The position numbers and the translations under genes are program-made. From SMBSF63 sp034003545 (lineage in GTDB: Bacteria; Chloroflexota; Anaerolineae; Anaerolineales; Anaerolineaceae), in NCBI GenBank assembly GCA_964447155.1, contig CAYURM010000003.1, forward strand, positions 121,308 to 185,307: DNA of 64,000 bases, written 5' to 3'. The stretch's first letter is position 1. The number at the start of each line of letters is the position of its first letter. A model generated the notes under the pieces. That model searched no databases and was not told the DNA's origin. It saw only the letters and a program-made list of their open reading frames with translations. This document shows, piece after piece, positions 16,376 to 23,317 of the stretch.

Positions 16376-16885
16376 TCAGGATCTTTCCTGGAACCGGGTT
16401 GAAAAAGGAAAAGTTGAGATTTCTTTTCTTATCCAAACAGGCGTCATGCGCGACAGATGTGCAGCGGTATCTTTGAGATAGGCGCCCGTCTTCGATTGAT
16501 ATTTTGGGAGAATTTCCGCGACAGGTACCGCACAATGAGCATATTGCCATAGGGCCGCATCCAGCACGTGTTGGTCGAAGAGAATGAGATCAATATCTAT
16601 GGTGCGTGGGGCATTTTTATCCGCGGTACGTACGCGACCCAATTGCACTTCCATGGGACGCAATACTTGCTCTTTGAGACTATCCGCATTCAGTTGTGTC
16701 AGCGCCAATACCGCCGCGTTGAGAAAGTTTGGGCCTTCAGAGCCAATGGCCTGTGATTCCCACACAGAAGAGGTCTGGATAACCGCCATTTGCTGCTGTA
16801 ACAGGTTAACGGCTCGGGGAAGGTATTTTTCTGGTTCGATATTCGACCCCAGGAGCAAGCAGGTGGAATACTCGGCCAGATTCAT
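16376..16885 (-). CDS. folK: FolK, hydroxymethyldihydropterin pyrophosphokinase
   Basis: Transfers pyrophosphate from ATP to 6-hydroxymethyl-7,8-dihydropterin in folate synthesis. The 169-residue protein shows LLLGSNIEPEKYLPRA (11-26), FLNAAV (54-59) and the ATP/Mg motif PRTIDIDLILFD (about 92-103), all diagnostic. Its ATG overlaps the stop of folB by 4 nt. No folP is seen next to it. Confidence 0.95.
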   Translation of the reverse strand: MNLAEYSTCLLLGSNIEPEKYLPRAVNLLQQQMAVIQTSSVWESQAIGSEGPNFLNAAVLALTQLNADSLKEQVLRPMEVQLGRVRTADKNAPRTIDIDLILFDQHVLDAALWQYAHCAVPVAEILPKYQSKTGAYLKDTAAHLSRMTPVWIRKEISTFPFSTRFQERS

Positions 16886-17244
16886 GCGAGGTCCTTTTGG
16901 GTACGCTCGATCACAACCCCTACGGAACTTGAAAATCGCACCGCGCCAGGTTTTTCGAGCTGTACGCGAACCTTTTGGACACCCGGTTCATCCAGACATA
17001 AGCGAGCCAGATCTGCAGCCAGTGCTTCCACCGTATACCGCTGGGCGGTTTCGGCGTGTTTTAGCAATTTTTTCGCCACCGTCCGATAATTGACACTATC
17101 CCGGACATTATCACTCACGCCGGCTTCGTGCAGGTCGGCAAATAAAACTACATTAATTAAAATTTCCTGCGGTTTATCACGTTCCCAATCGTTAACCCCG
17201 ACAATTCCGCGGGCGACCAGGTTCTTAATAAAAATCTGATCCAT
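16882..17244 (-). CDS. folB: FolB, dihydroneopterin aldolase
   Basis: Cleaves 7,8-dihydroneopterin to 6-hydroxymethyldihydropterin, the substrate of FolK. The 120-residue protein has the family start (IFIKNLVARGIVGVNDWER), the NYRTVAKKL segment and the conserved Glu/Lys region VRVQLEKPGAVRFSSSVGV near the end. It is 12 nt downstream of the SDR gene and overlaps folK. Confidence 0.95.
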   Translation of the reverse strand: MDQIFIKNLVARGIVGVNDWERDKPQEILINVVLFADLHEAGVSDNVRDSVNYRTVAKKLLKHAETAQRYTVEALAADLARLCLDEPGVQKVRVQLEKPGAVRFSSSVGVVIERTQKDLA

Positions 17245-17256
17245 CGGGTTTCCTTT

Positions 17257-17979
17257 CTAAAACAGATGACGGCCGCCATCAACGTAAAGAATCTCCCCGG
17301 TTATGTAGGCTGGCCCCTTCAATAAAAAAATCAGTGCCTGATTGACTTCCTCCAGACTGGCCCAGCGTCCAGATGGGACTTTATTCAGTATGTTTTGGGC
17401 GGGGCTTCCGTCGGCGGGGGGCAAGACAGCGCCCAGCGCCAGGCCATTTACGGTTATCTGCGGGGCCAACGCCGCTGCAAGGGAGTGAGTTAATGCTGCC
17501 AGTGCGGATTTGCTGATGCTGTATGGCAGGTGGTCTGGGCCAGGCCGCAAAGCACGCCAATCCAGCAGGTTGATGATTCGCCCTTCCTCGCCAGAAGGCA
17601 GCGCACGAGCAAATGCCTGGCTGAGCAAAAATGGAGCGGTGAGATTAATCATCAGATGCCGGTTCCAATCTTCGAGACTGGCGCTATTCCAATCCAGATT
17701 TTCAAAAATAGAGGCATTGTTGACCAAAGCGATTAATGAGCCGTGTTCCAGGATACGCGGGATCAGCCTGTCAACTTGCGCTGGCTGTGAGAGATCCGCT
17801 TGCAGTAAAATCGCTTTTCTTCCCAAGGTTTCAATCTCTGCCCGAACGCTTTCAGCTTCAGACTGAGAGTGTCCGTAATGAACAATTACATCGGAGCCTG
17901 AACGCGCAACGGCCAGAGCAATGGAACGCCCAATCCGGCGAGCAGCGCCGGTAATTAAAACAAACTTATCTTCTTTCAT
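17257..17979 (-). CDS. SDR reductase in the folate operon, pteridine-reductase (FolM/PTR1) like
   Basis: A short-chain dehydrogenase of 240 residues. It has the NADPH-type motif TGAARRIGRS (the Arg-rich TGxxxRxG form seen in pteridine reductases), NNAS, and a catalytic Tyr-x3-Lys-like segment YSISKSAL preceded by LLDWRA. Its place between folE and folB suggests reduction of a pterin or dihydrofolate, as for FolM or PTR1; this is inference. The frame extends upstream to 18036, but homologues start at ATG 17979 (MKEDKFVLITGAARR), which overlaps the folE stop by 14 nt. A 3-oxoacyl-ACP reductase is the main alternative. Confidence 0.8.
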   Translation of the reverse strand: MKEDKFVLITGAARRIGRSIALAVARSGSDVIVHYGHSQSEAESVRAEIETLGRKAILLQADLSQPAQVDRLIPRILEHGSLIALVNNASIFENLDWNSASLEDWNRHLMINLTAPFLLSQAFARALPSGEEGRIINLLDWRALRPGPDHLPYSISKSALAALTHSLAAALAPQITVNGLALGAVLPPADGSPAQNILNKVPSGRWASLEEVNQALIFLLKGPAYITGEILYVDGGRHLF

Positions 17980-18634
17980 AGCGTTGTAATCCACAGGCCG
18001 TAAAGAATTCCGACCGCAAAGTTGAATCTTTTTCATAGGAGCCGCGCCAGACAGTCGTTCGTGTCAGCGGCGTTATTTCCCGAACGCCGCGCATCTCCAT
18101 GCAAAGGTGGTGCGCTTCCAGATAAATTGCAATCCCATCGGGATGGACCATCGTATCCAGCATATCGGCAATCTCCTGACCGATCCGTTCCTGAACAGCA
18201 AACCTCCTTGAAAAAAGACGTACCATCCGGGTGAGCTTGGAAATTCCGATAATCTGCTCATGGGCAATATAACCAATATAAGCCATTCCATAGAATGGAA
18301 GAGCATGGTGTTCGCACAGGGCGTAAAAAGGAATCGGTCCCTGGATCACCTGACTGAGCTTACAATCAGGCCGGCTGTTGCATTCGGTATCAAAGGCTCG
18401 CAGCAGCCTGGGGTCACCGTCATAGCCCTCCGTGGCATCAAACAAGGCTTTGATAAAGCGTTGGGGAGTGTCTTCCGTGGCTGATGTATTTAAATCTAAA
18501 CCAAATGCAGTAAAGATTTCCGCCGCATACCTTTCAAACCTGGCAAACTGTTCATCTGAAATGTGGCGCGGCTGCAATTTCATCGCCTTACGACATGCGA
18601 GATCACCTAAGTCATCGTGAATATTCATAATCAT
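17966..18634 (-). CDS. folE: FolE, GTP cyclohydrolase I
   Basis: Converts GTP to dihydroneopterin triphosphate, the first step of pterin and folate synthesis. The 222-residue protein has the zinc ligands of type I enzymes: Cys in CEHHALPF (about 107-114) and HLCMEMRGV (about 176-184), plus the VQERIGQEIAD segment. Its ATG overlaps the TGA of a 40-codon upstream ORF (ATGA). A second in-frame ATG at 18628 is also possible. It heads the folE-SDR-folB-folK operon. Confidence 0.95.
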   Translation of the reverse strand: MIMNIHDDLGDLACRKAMKLQPRHISDEQFARFERYAAEIFTAFGLDLNTSATEDTPQRFIKALFDATEGYDGDPRLLRAFDTECNSRPDCKLSQVIQGPIPFYALCEHHALPFYGMAYIGYIAHEQIIGISKLTRMVRLFSRRFAVQERIGQEIADMLDTMVHPDGIAIYLEAHHLCMEMRGVREITPLTRTTVWRGSYEKDSTLRSEFFTACGLQRYERR

Positions 18635-18753
18635 TTTTCCGAAGGATTCTGCATAATCTGCAGCAAGATAATTTCAGGATCACTGAGACTCGCAAATGTA
18701 CAGACTGGTGACAAGGCAGTCCACGTATGTTGAGGTAGCATCCTTTGATACAT
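18631..18753 (-). CDS. 40-aa ORF coupled to folE
   Basis: A 40-codon ORF with an excellent Shine-Dalgarno (GGAGG, 7-nt spacer) before ATG 18753 and a TGA that overlaps the folE ATG (ATGA). It has one Cys and one Trp and a hydrophobic patch (EIILLQIM) near the C-terminus, with no family I recognise. It could be a small protein or a leader peptide that couples folE translation. The evidence is the RBS and overlap only. Confidence 0.6.
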   Translation of the reverse strand: MYQRMLPQHTWTALSPVCTFASLSDPEIILLQIMQNPSEK

Positions 18754-18875
18754 AAAAACACCTCCAAAAGGCTATCTTAAAAAATCGATCAGGGTGAGAT
18801 GAAACTGCAACAGGCCATTTATTAAACAATTTTGCCTTTAATAATTAATATACCTCATCGATAACAAAAACAGAA

Positions 18876-18912
18876 CCACCGAAGTGCGTAGATGAAATAC
18901 GCACTTCGGTGG
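18876..18912 (-). terminator. Strong terminator after the PIG-L gene
   Basis: A perfect 15-bp stem, CCACCGAAGTGCGTA (18876-18890) with its complement at 18898-18912, and a 7-nt loop. On the minus strand TTCTGTTTTTGTTA follows. It ends the methyltransferase-PIG-L transcript. The rest of the 18754-18948 gap shows no gene. Confidence 0.9.
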
Positions 18913-18948
18913 AATATTTGATATTTTGGCAAACGGTCATTGTTTTTG

Positions 18949-19599
18949 TTATTTCATGCCGAAACAGGAGACGATGCGCAAGATATCAAAGCCTTCGGCG
19001 TATTGTGAGTCGGCGAAGGCGCCATTTCTTACGAGGATGGAGCGGGTCAGGTCAGCCGAGAAATAATATTTATCGGCATAGGTTTTGTATTGAGCCAGGG
19101 CATCGATTTTGCGCTGCACATCCTCTTCTGTGACGGATACGAGGAAGTGTGGAAAGAAGCCGTAGCTGCTGCGGATGACGTCAAAGCCGAGGACGGTGAT
19201 ACCGCGAAAAGCGCGCAAGACTTCTTCAGTGACCGTGTTGTGATCCTGGTGGATGTCGTTTTGGGAATGGGTGAAAACAATATCCGGCTGGAAATCCTGG
19301 TTCAGTTTGAAAAGGTATTCCAGGATCTCCTGCCGGGCCTGGGGAAAATAGCGGGTCACAAAAGGTTCCACTCGACGATTCTCAGGAGGCACACCGAGAA
19401 CATCCATGCTGTCATGGTGCTCGTTGACCACGTTGGTCAATGCAGGGTTTTTCTGGTTATCGGAAAGGGTCACGCACATTACATCGGCACGGTCAGACAG
19501 ATTGGAGATCAGTGCGCCAGCGCCGATCTCGATGTCATCCGGGTGTGCACCGATGAAGCAGATACGCTTGCCATAAAACAACATGCCTTTTTTGTCCAT
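18949..19599 (-). CDS. PIG-L (LmbE-like) deacetylase
   Basis: A zinc-dependent N-acetylglucosamine deacetylase-like protein of 216 residues. The metal motif AHPDDIEIG (18-26) and the distal HQDH (about 115-118, DIHQDHNTV) are intact. Members act on sugar conjugates such as GlcNAc-PI, mycothiol or bacillithiol precursors. The substrate cannot be told here. It follows the methyltransferase by 2 nt, so they act together on one product or are at least cotranscribed. Cytosolic: no signal peptide. Confidence 0.9.
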   Translation of the reverse strand: MDKKGMLFYGKRICFIGAHPDDIEIGAGALISNLSDRADVMCVTLSDNQKNPALTNVVNEHHDSMDVLGVPPENRRVEPFVTRYFPQARQEILEYLFKLNQDFQPDIVFTHSQNDIHQDHNTVTEEVLRAFRGITVLGFDVIRSSYGFFPHFLVSVTEEDVQRKIDALAQYKTYADKYYFSADLTRSILVRNGAFADSQYAEGFDILRIVSCFGMK

Positions 19600-19601
19600 G
19601 A

Positions 19602-20402
19602 TTATTTCGTGGCGATGAAGCCGCCGACCACTTTGGTCATGACCAGCTTGCCTTCTTTGGCAACGCGTTTTTCCGCGACGGCTGTGATCTTTGCCATGAC
19701 ATCCTCAAAGCCGGCTTTGTCGGTGAAGAGGTCGTTCCACAGCTTGCGGTCTTCCGAGAGGGAAGCGCGGGTGTAGGCGACGAAAGGTTCTGCGCTGGCG
19801 AAGGTAAGGGGGTTCTCGAAGATTTCGATGTCCACTTTTTTGAAGGTGTCTTTCATGGCGCCGAGGATGCCGGTAGAATAGCGCGAGCTGCCGGGCATGG
19901 GCGGGATGGTGGCGCCGGTGGCTTCACGGATGATGTCATAGAAGAGTTGTTTGTTCTCGGGCATGGGGCCGGAGGAGAAGAGTACGCCGCCCGGTTTGAG
20001 AACGCGGTGCATTTCACGGATGGTGAATGGGATATCTTCGGCGTAGTAGATGGCGAAGCAGCAGGAGGCCATGTCAAACTGGTTATCGATGAAGGGAAAA
20101 CGCTTGTTAAAATTGAGTTCCATCAGCGTGAAGGGGGTGCCGATTTCGAGGTTGCGTTCCTGCGCCTGGGCGAGTAATTCAGCAGACACGTCACCGCCGG
20201 TGATATTGCAGTTACCGTTGAGGTGCTTGTGATAGGAGGTACATTGTTTGCCTGCGCCGCATGCTACGTCCAGAATTTTCATACCCGGTTTGAGGGGCAG
20301 GATTTCCAGCATCCATTGGTCAATATCGCGGCCGCCGAATTGATTGTGAATGTCGATGCGGGTGGCGAGATCACTGGTGGTTTCTTTATAGTTGATTTTC
20401 AT
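19602..20402 (-). CDS. Class I SAM-dependent methyltransferase
   Basis: A 266-residue Rossmann-fold methyltransferase. Motif I is ILDVACGAGKQ (about 43-53). The acidic residue of motif II lies in ITGGDVS, and motif IV is QFDMASCCFAIYY. Motif VI fits EMHRVLKPGGVLFSSGP, as in UbiE/COQ5-type small-molecule enzymes. The substrate is unknown. It pairs with a PIG-L deacetylase, which suggests modification of a sugar or thiol conjugate. Confidence 0.88.
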   Translation of the reverse strand: MKINYKETTSDLATRIDIHNQFGGRDIDQWMLEILPLKPGMKILDVACGAGKQCTSYHKHLNGNCNITGGDVSAELLAQAQERNLEIGTPFTLMELNFNKRFPFIDNQFDMASCCFAIYYAEDIPFTIREMHRVLKPGGVLFSSGPMPENKQLFYDIIREATGATIPPMPGSSRYSTGILGAMKDTFKKVDIEIFENPLTFASAEPFVAYTRASLSEDRKLWNDLFTDKAGFEDVMAKITAVAEKRVAKEGKLVMTKVVGGFIATK

Positions 20403-20471
20403 GGTTCCTCTTCTGTAGATTTTGATTGAGTTGTGAATAGTTATTATAAATGATTTTTTTGATCATTTTTT

Positions 20472-20496
20472 CACGCAAAGCCGCTAAGCCGCAAAG
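20472..20496. repeat. CGCAAAG-type interspersed repeat
   Basis: The unit CGCAAAG-CCGCTAAG-CCGCAAAG reads as imperfect 7-8 nt tandem copies. Similar CGCAAAG strings are common dispersed intergenic repeats in environmental bacterial genomes. It lies in the 228-nt gap between the methyltransferase and hypE. Confidence 0.5.
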
Positions 20497-20550
20497 AAAA
20501 CGGGTATTTACTCAAGTAACTTTATGACATGGGCAAAGATGAAAGGTTTT

Positions 20551-20574
20551 CAGTAACCACTTCAGTGGTTACTG
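20551..20574. repeat. Palindromic repeat, GTAACNACT family
   Basis: CAGTAACCAC (20551-20560), loop TTCA, GTGGTTACTG (20565-20574): perfect 10-bp arms. It is a sequence variant of the TAACGACT/AGTCGTTA palindromes found at 20608, 25731 and 27409. Confidence 0.6.
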
Positions 20575-20607
20575 CCATTTGATCGGCTGATTGCTGCGGA
20601 TATTTTG

Positions 20608-20627
20608 GTAACAACTTTAGTCGTTAC
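20608..20627. repeat. Palindromic repeat, GTAACNACT family
   Basis: GTAACAACT-TT-AGTCGTTAC, 9-bp arms with one mismatch, 3 nt beyond the hypE stop. Same family as 20551, 25731 and 27409. It may also end the hyp transcript. Confidence 0.6.
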
Positions 20628-20629
20628 TA

Positions 20630-21727
20630 TTAGCAGATGCGGGGAAGCATTTCGCCGGCCATGACATCCAGCAGGCGGGTGCCGCCGATGACGGTTTTCA
20701 GGAGGACGCGGTCGATGGGTTCTGCTTCCACTTTGCCAATGATGGCGGCATGTTCGCCGTATTTGCTGCTTTGCATGGCTGTCAGGGCGGCGTCCGCTTC
20801 ATTGGCCGGGACAATGGTAATCAGCTTGCCTTCATTGGCGACATAGAGGGGATCAAAGCCGAGCATTTCGCAGGCTGCCCGCACGGCAGGCTTGACAGGC
20901 ACGGCTGCTTCGTCCAGACGTATGCAGGTATGGCTTTGCACAGCAATTTCGTTCAGGGTGGTGGCCAGGCCGCCTCGGGTGGGGTCGCGCAGGACATGTG
21001 TGTGCGGTGCAGCCTGGAGGACAGCCTGGATCATGTGATTGAGCGGGGCAATGTCAGACTGGATGTCGGTCTCGAAACCCAGGTCACCGCGAGCGCCGAG
21101 AACGGCGATGCCATGATCGCCGAGGTCACCCGAGACGAGGACAACATCACCTGGACGGGCCTGTTCGCCGCCAATGCGGTGCTCTGTGGGAACCCAGCCG
21201 ACGCCGGTGGTGTTGATGAATACGCCATCGGCATTTCCTTTTTCAACGACTTTGGTGTCGCCAGCCACGATCTGTACGCCAGCTTCTTCGGCTGATTGCT
21301 GCATGGAGAGAACGATCCTTTCCAGCTGATCCATGTCGAAGCCTTCTTCGAGGATGAAGGCAGCGGTCAGGTAGAGCGGAACGGCGCCTGACATGCTAAC
21401 GTCATTGACCGTGCCGCAAATGGAGAGGCTGCCGATATCACCGCCGGGGAAGAAGAGAGGGGCAACAGCGTGAGAATCAGTGGAGATGGAGAGATAGCCG
21501 TTCAGGTTTGATCCAGCAGGCAGGGAGACCTGGGCGAAGTCGTTGGCGGCAGCCAGGGGAGCTGAAACAAGATGGGGCATGAAGATGTTTTTGATCAGGT
21601 CCTGGGTCATTTTTCCGCCGGAGCCGTGACCCATGACGATTTGTTCGTTATGTCGTAACGGCATGGGGCAGGAAGCGGTTTCGAAGGGGGATATTTGTTG
21701 TTCGTGTTTGATATTGCGTGTAGTCAA
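20630..21727 (-). CDS. hypE: HypE, carbamoyl dehydratase for hydrogenase cyanide ligands
   Basis: HypE dehydrates the thiocarboxamide on its C-terminal Cys to thiocyanate, which becomes the CN ligands of the [NiFe] site. The 365-residue AIR-synthase/PurM-like ATPase has GHGSGGKM near 34-41 and ends in P-R-I-C, the essential Cys tail. It starts at TTG 21727 with AGGAG 6 nt upstream, giving about 30 extra residues before the usual start. Last gene of the hyp set, 81 nt after hypD. Confidence 0.95.
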   Translation of the reverse strand: MTTRNIKHEQQISPFETASCPMPLRHNEQIVMGHGSGGKMTQDLIKNIFMPHLVSAPLAAANDFAQVSLPAGSNLNGYLSISTDSHAVAPLFFPGGDIGSLSICGTVNDVSMSGAVPLYLTAAFILEEGFDMDQLERIVLSMQQSAEEAGVQIVAGDTKVVEKGNADGVFINTTGVGWVPTEHRIGGEQARPGDVVLVSGDLGDHGIAVLGARGDLGFETDIQSDIAPLNHMIQAVLQAAPHTHVLRDPTRGGLATTLNEIAVQSHTCIRLDEAAVPVKPAVRAACEMLGFDPLYVANEGKLITIVPANEADAALTAMQSSKYGEHAAIIGKVEAEPIDRVLLKTVIGGTRLLDVMAGEMLPRIC

Positions 21728-21808
21728 GTAATGCTCCTGGGCAGGTACAAGGAGGAACAGGTTAGTCTCAACGGGATGCTTTGCAAAACCTGTCCTGCGA
21801 AAAAAAAA

Positions 21809-22909
21809 TTAAGCTTGTCGGGTGCGGGCGCGGCCGTAACGGTAATAGGCGGCACAGGCACCTTCGGAAGAAACCATGGTTGCACCCAGCGGGTTGGAGG
21901 GTGTACACAGGGTGCCGAAGGCCGGACATTCTATTGGCTTCTTCAAGCCTTGGAGGATTTCCCCGGCAATGCAGATTTCGGATTCCTGGGTATTGATATC
22001 ACCGACATCAAAGCGCTGCTCGGCATCGAAGGTGGCATATTCCTGGCGGAGTTTCCAGCCGGACATCGGGATCATGCCGATGCCGCGCCACTGCTGGTCG
22101 CAGGGTTCAAAGACGCGCTCGATGGCCTTTTGGGCGGACAGATTTCCTTGTTTCGTAACCGTGCGCGGGTAAGCGTTTTGCACTTCGTGTGTGCCGGCTT
22201 CCAGTTGTTTGACGAGCATTTGCAAACCGCGGCTGAGATCAAGCGGCTCAAAGCCAGTGACCACGATGGGCAGGTTGTATTTTTCAGCGAGCGGCAGGTA
22301 TTCCCAATAGCCCATGACGGCGTTGACGTGACCGGCAGAGAGGAAGCCCTGCACGCGGTTGGCCGGTGAGCTGAGGATGGCTTCCATGGCTGGCGGGACG
22401 CGTACCTGCGAGACGAGGACAGAGAAGTTTTTCAGCCCCAGGGTCTGCGCCTGGATGACGCTCATCACATTGGGCAGGGCGGTGGTTTCAAAGCCGATCG
22501 CAAAGAAAACGACCTGTTTGTCAGGGTTCTGGCGAGCGATCTTGACTGCATCCAGTGGGGAGTAGACGATCTTGACCTGGCCGCCGGCGGCGCGCACGGC
22601 GAAAAGGTCTTTTTCGGAGCCGGGCACGCGCAGCATGTCGCCAAACGAGGTAAAGATCACGTCAGGCTGAGAGGCGATAGCGATGGCTTTGTCGATCAGT
22701 TTCAGGGAGGTGACGCACACCGGGCAGCCCGGACCATGCACCAGCTCGATTTCCGGGGGCAGCATTTCATCCAGGCCGTATTGGAGGAAGGCGTGGGTCT
22801 GCCCGCCGCAGATTTCCATGATGGTCCACGGTTGGGTGATGGTGCGGCGGATTTCGTCCAGCACGCCTTTGACCAGTTTTGCGTCGCGGAATTCATCGAC
22901 GTAGCGCAT
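21809..22909 (-). CDS. hypD: HypD, Fe(CN)2CO assembly scaffold
   Basis: HypD binds the iron with its CN and CO ligands together with HypC, and carries a [4Fe-4S] cluster. The 366-residue protein has the conserved EICGGQTHAF (about 32-41), GPGCPVC (about 64-70) and a C-terminal Cys-containing region (SEICIAGEIL, CPAFG). Its ATG follows the hypC stop by 2 nt, so translation is coupled. Confidence 0.96.
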   Translation of the reverse strand: MRYVDEFRDAKLVKGVLDEIRRTITQPWTIMEICGGQTHAFLQYGLDEMLPPEIELVHGPGCPVCVTSLKLIDKAIAIASQPDVIFTSFGDMLRVPGSEKDLFAVRAAGGQVKIVYSPLDAVKIARQNPDKQVVFFAIGFETTALPNVMSVIQAQTLGLKNFSVLVSQVRVPPAMEAILSSPANRVQGFLSAGHVNAVMGYWEYLPLAEKYNLPIVVTGFEPLDLSRGLQMLVKQLEAGTHEVQNAYPRTVTKQGNLSAQKAIERVFEPCDQQWRGIGMIPMSGWKLRQEYATFDAEQRFDVGDINTQESEICIAGEILQGLKKPIECPAFGTLCTPSNPLGATMVSSEGACAAYYRYGRARTRQA

Positions 22910-22911
22910 GA

Positions 22912-23181
22912 TTATTCTTCCTGAACAGAAGCGGCGATTTCGTCCATTTCATCTGCCAGCATGGACATTTCGTTGAGGATGCTGAGGGTTTCCATGGCGT
23001 CTTCTTCACTGAGGATGCTGAGGGCGAAACCGGCATGGACGATGACGTAATCGTCTACCTTGACTTCGTCAACGGCTTCCAGACAGACTTCACGGGCTAC
23101 GCCGCCGAAATCAACTTTGCCCATGCGCATTTCGTTGTCGGTATAAACTTCGGTTACTTTTCCTGGTATGCCTAAACACAT
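22912..23181 (-). CDS. hypC: HypC, hydrogenase maturation chaperone
   Basis: A small 89-residue chaperone that moves the Fe(CN)2CO unit from HypD to the hydrogenase large subunit. It begins with the essential MCLGIPGKV, where Cys2 is the iron-binding residue. The C-terminal third is acidic. AAGGAC precedes ATG 23181. It forms a tight pair with hypD. Confidence 0.95.
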   Translation of the reverse strand: MCLGIPGKVTEVYTDNEMRMGKVDFGGVAREVCLEAVDEVKVDDYVIVHAGFALSILSEEDAMETLSILNEMSMLADEMDEIAASVQEE

Positions 23182-23292
23182 AATATTGTCCTTTTTTGCG
23201 GAGAAAGGGATTCCCCGTAATGGTTGTTAATTTTTTTATTCAGTAGCTGGCATGATTTATATCTGCATTGACCATAATCAAGGTGGCCGCTT

Positions 23293-23315
23293 GGGCACAT
23301 GGCATGCGCCCCTAC
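23293..23315. repeat. Palindromic repeat, GGGCRCATG family
   Basis: GGGCACATG (23293-23301), one centre base, CATGCGCCC (23303-23311): 9-bp arms with one mismatch and a CTAC tail. It lies just past the hypF stop. The shared CTAC tail links it to the 25731, 27409 and 27534 elements. Confidence 0.5.
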
Positions 23316-23317
23316 AT

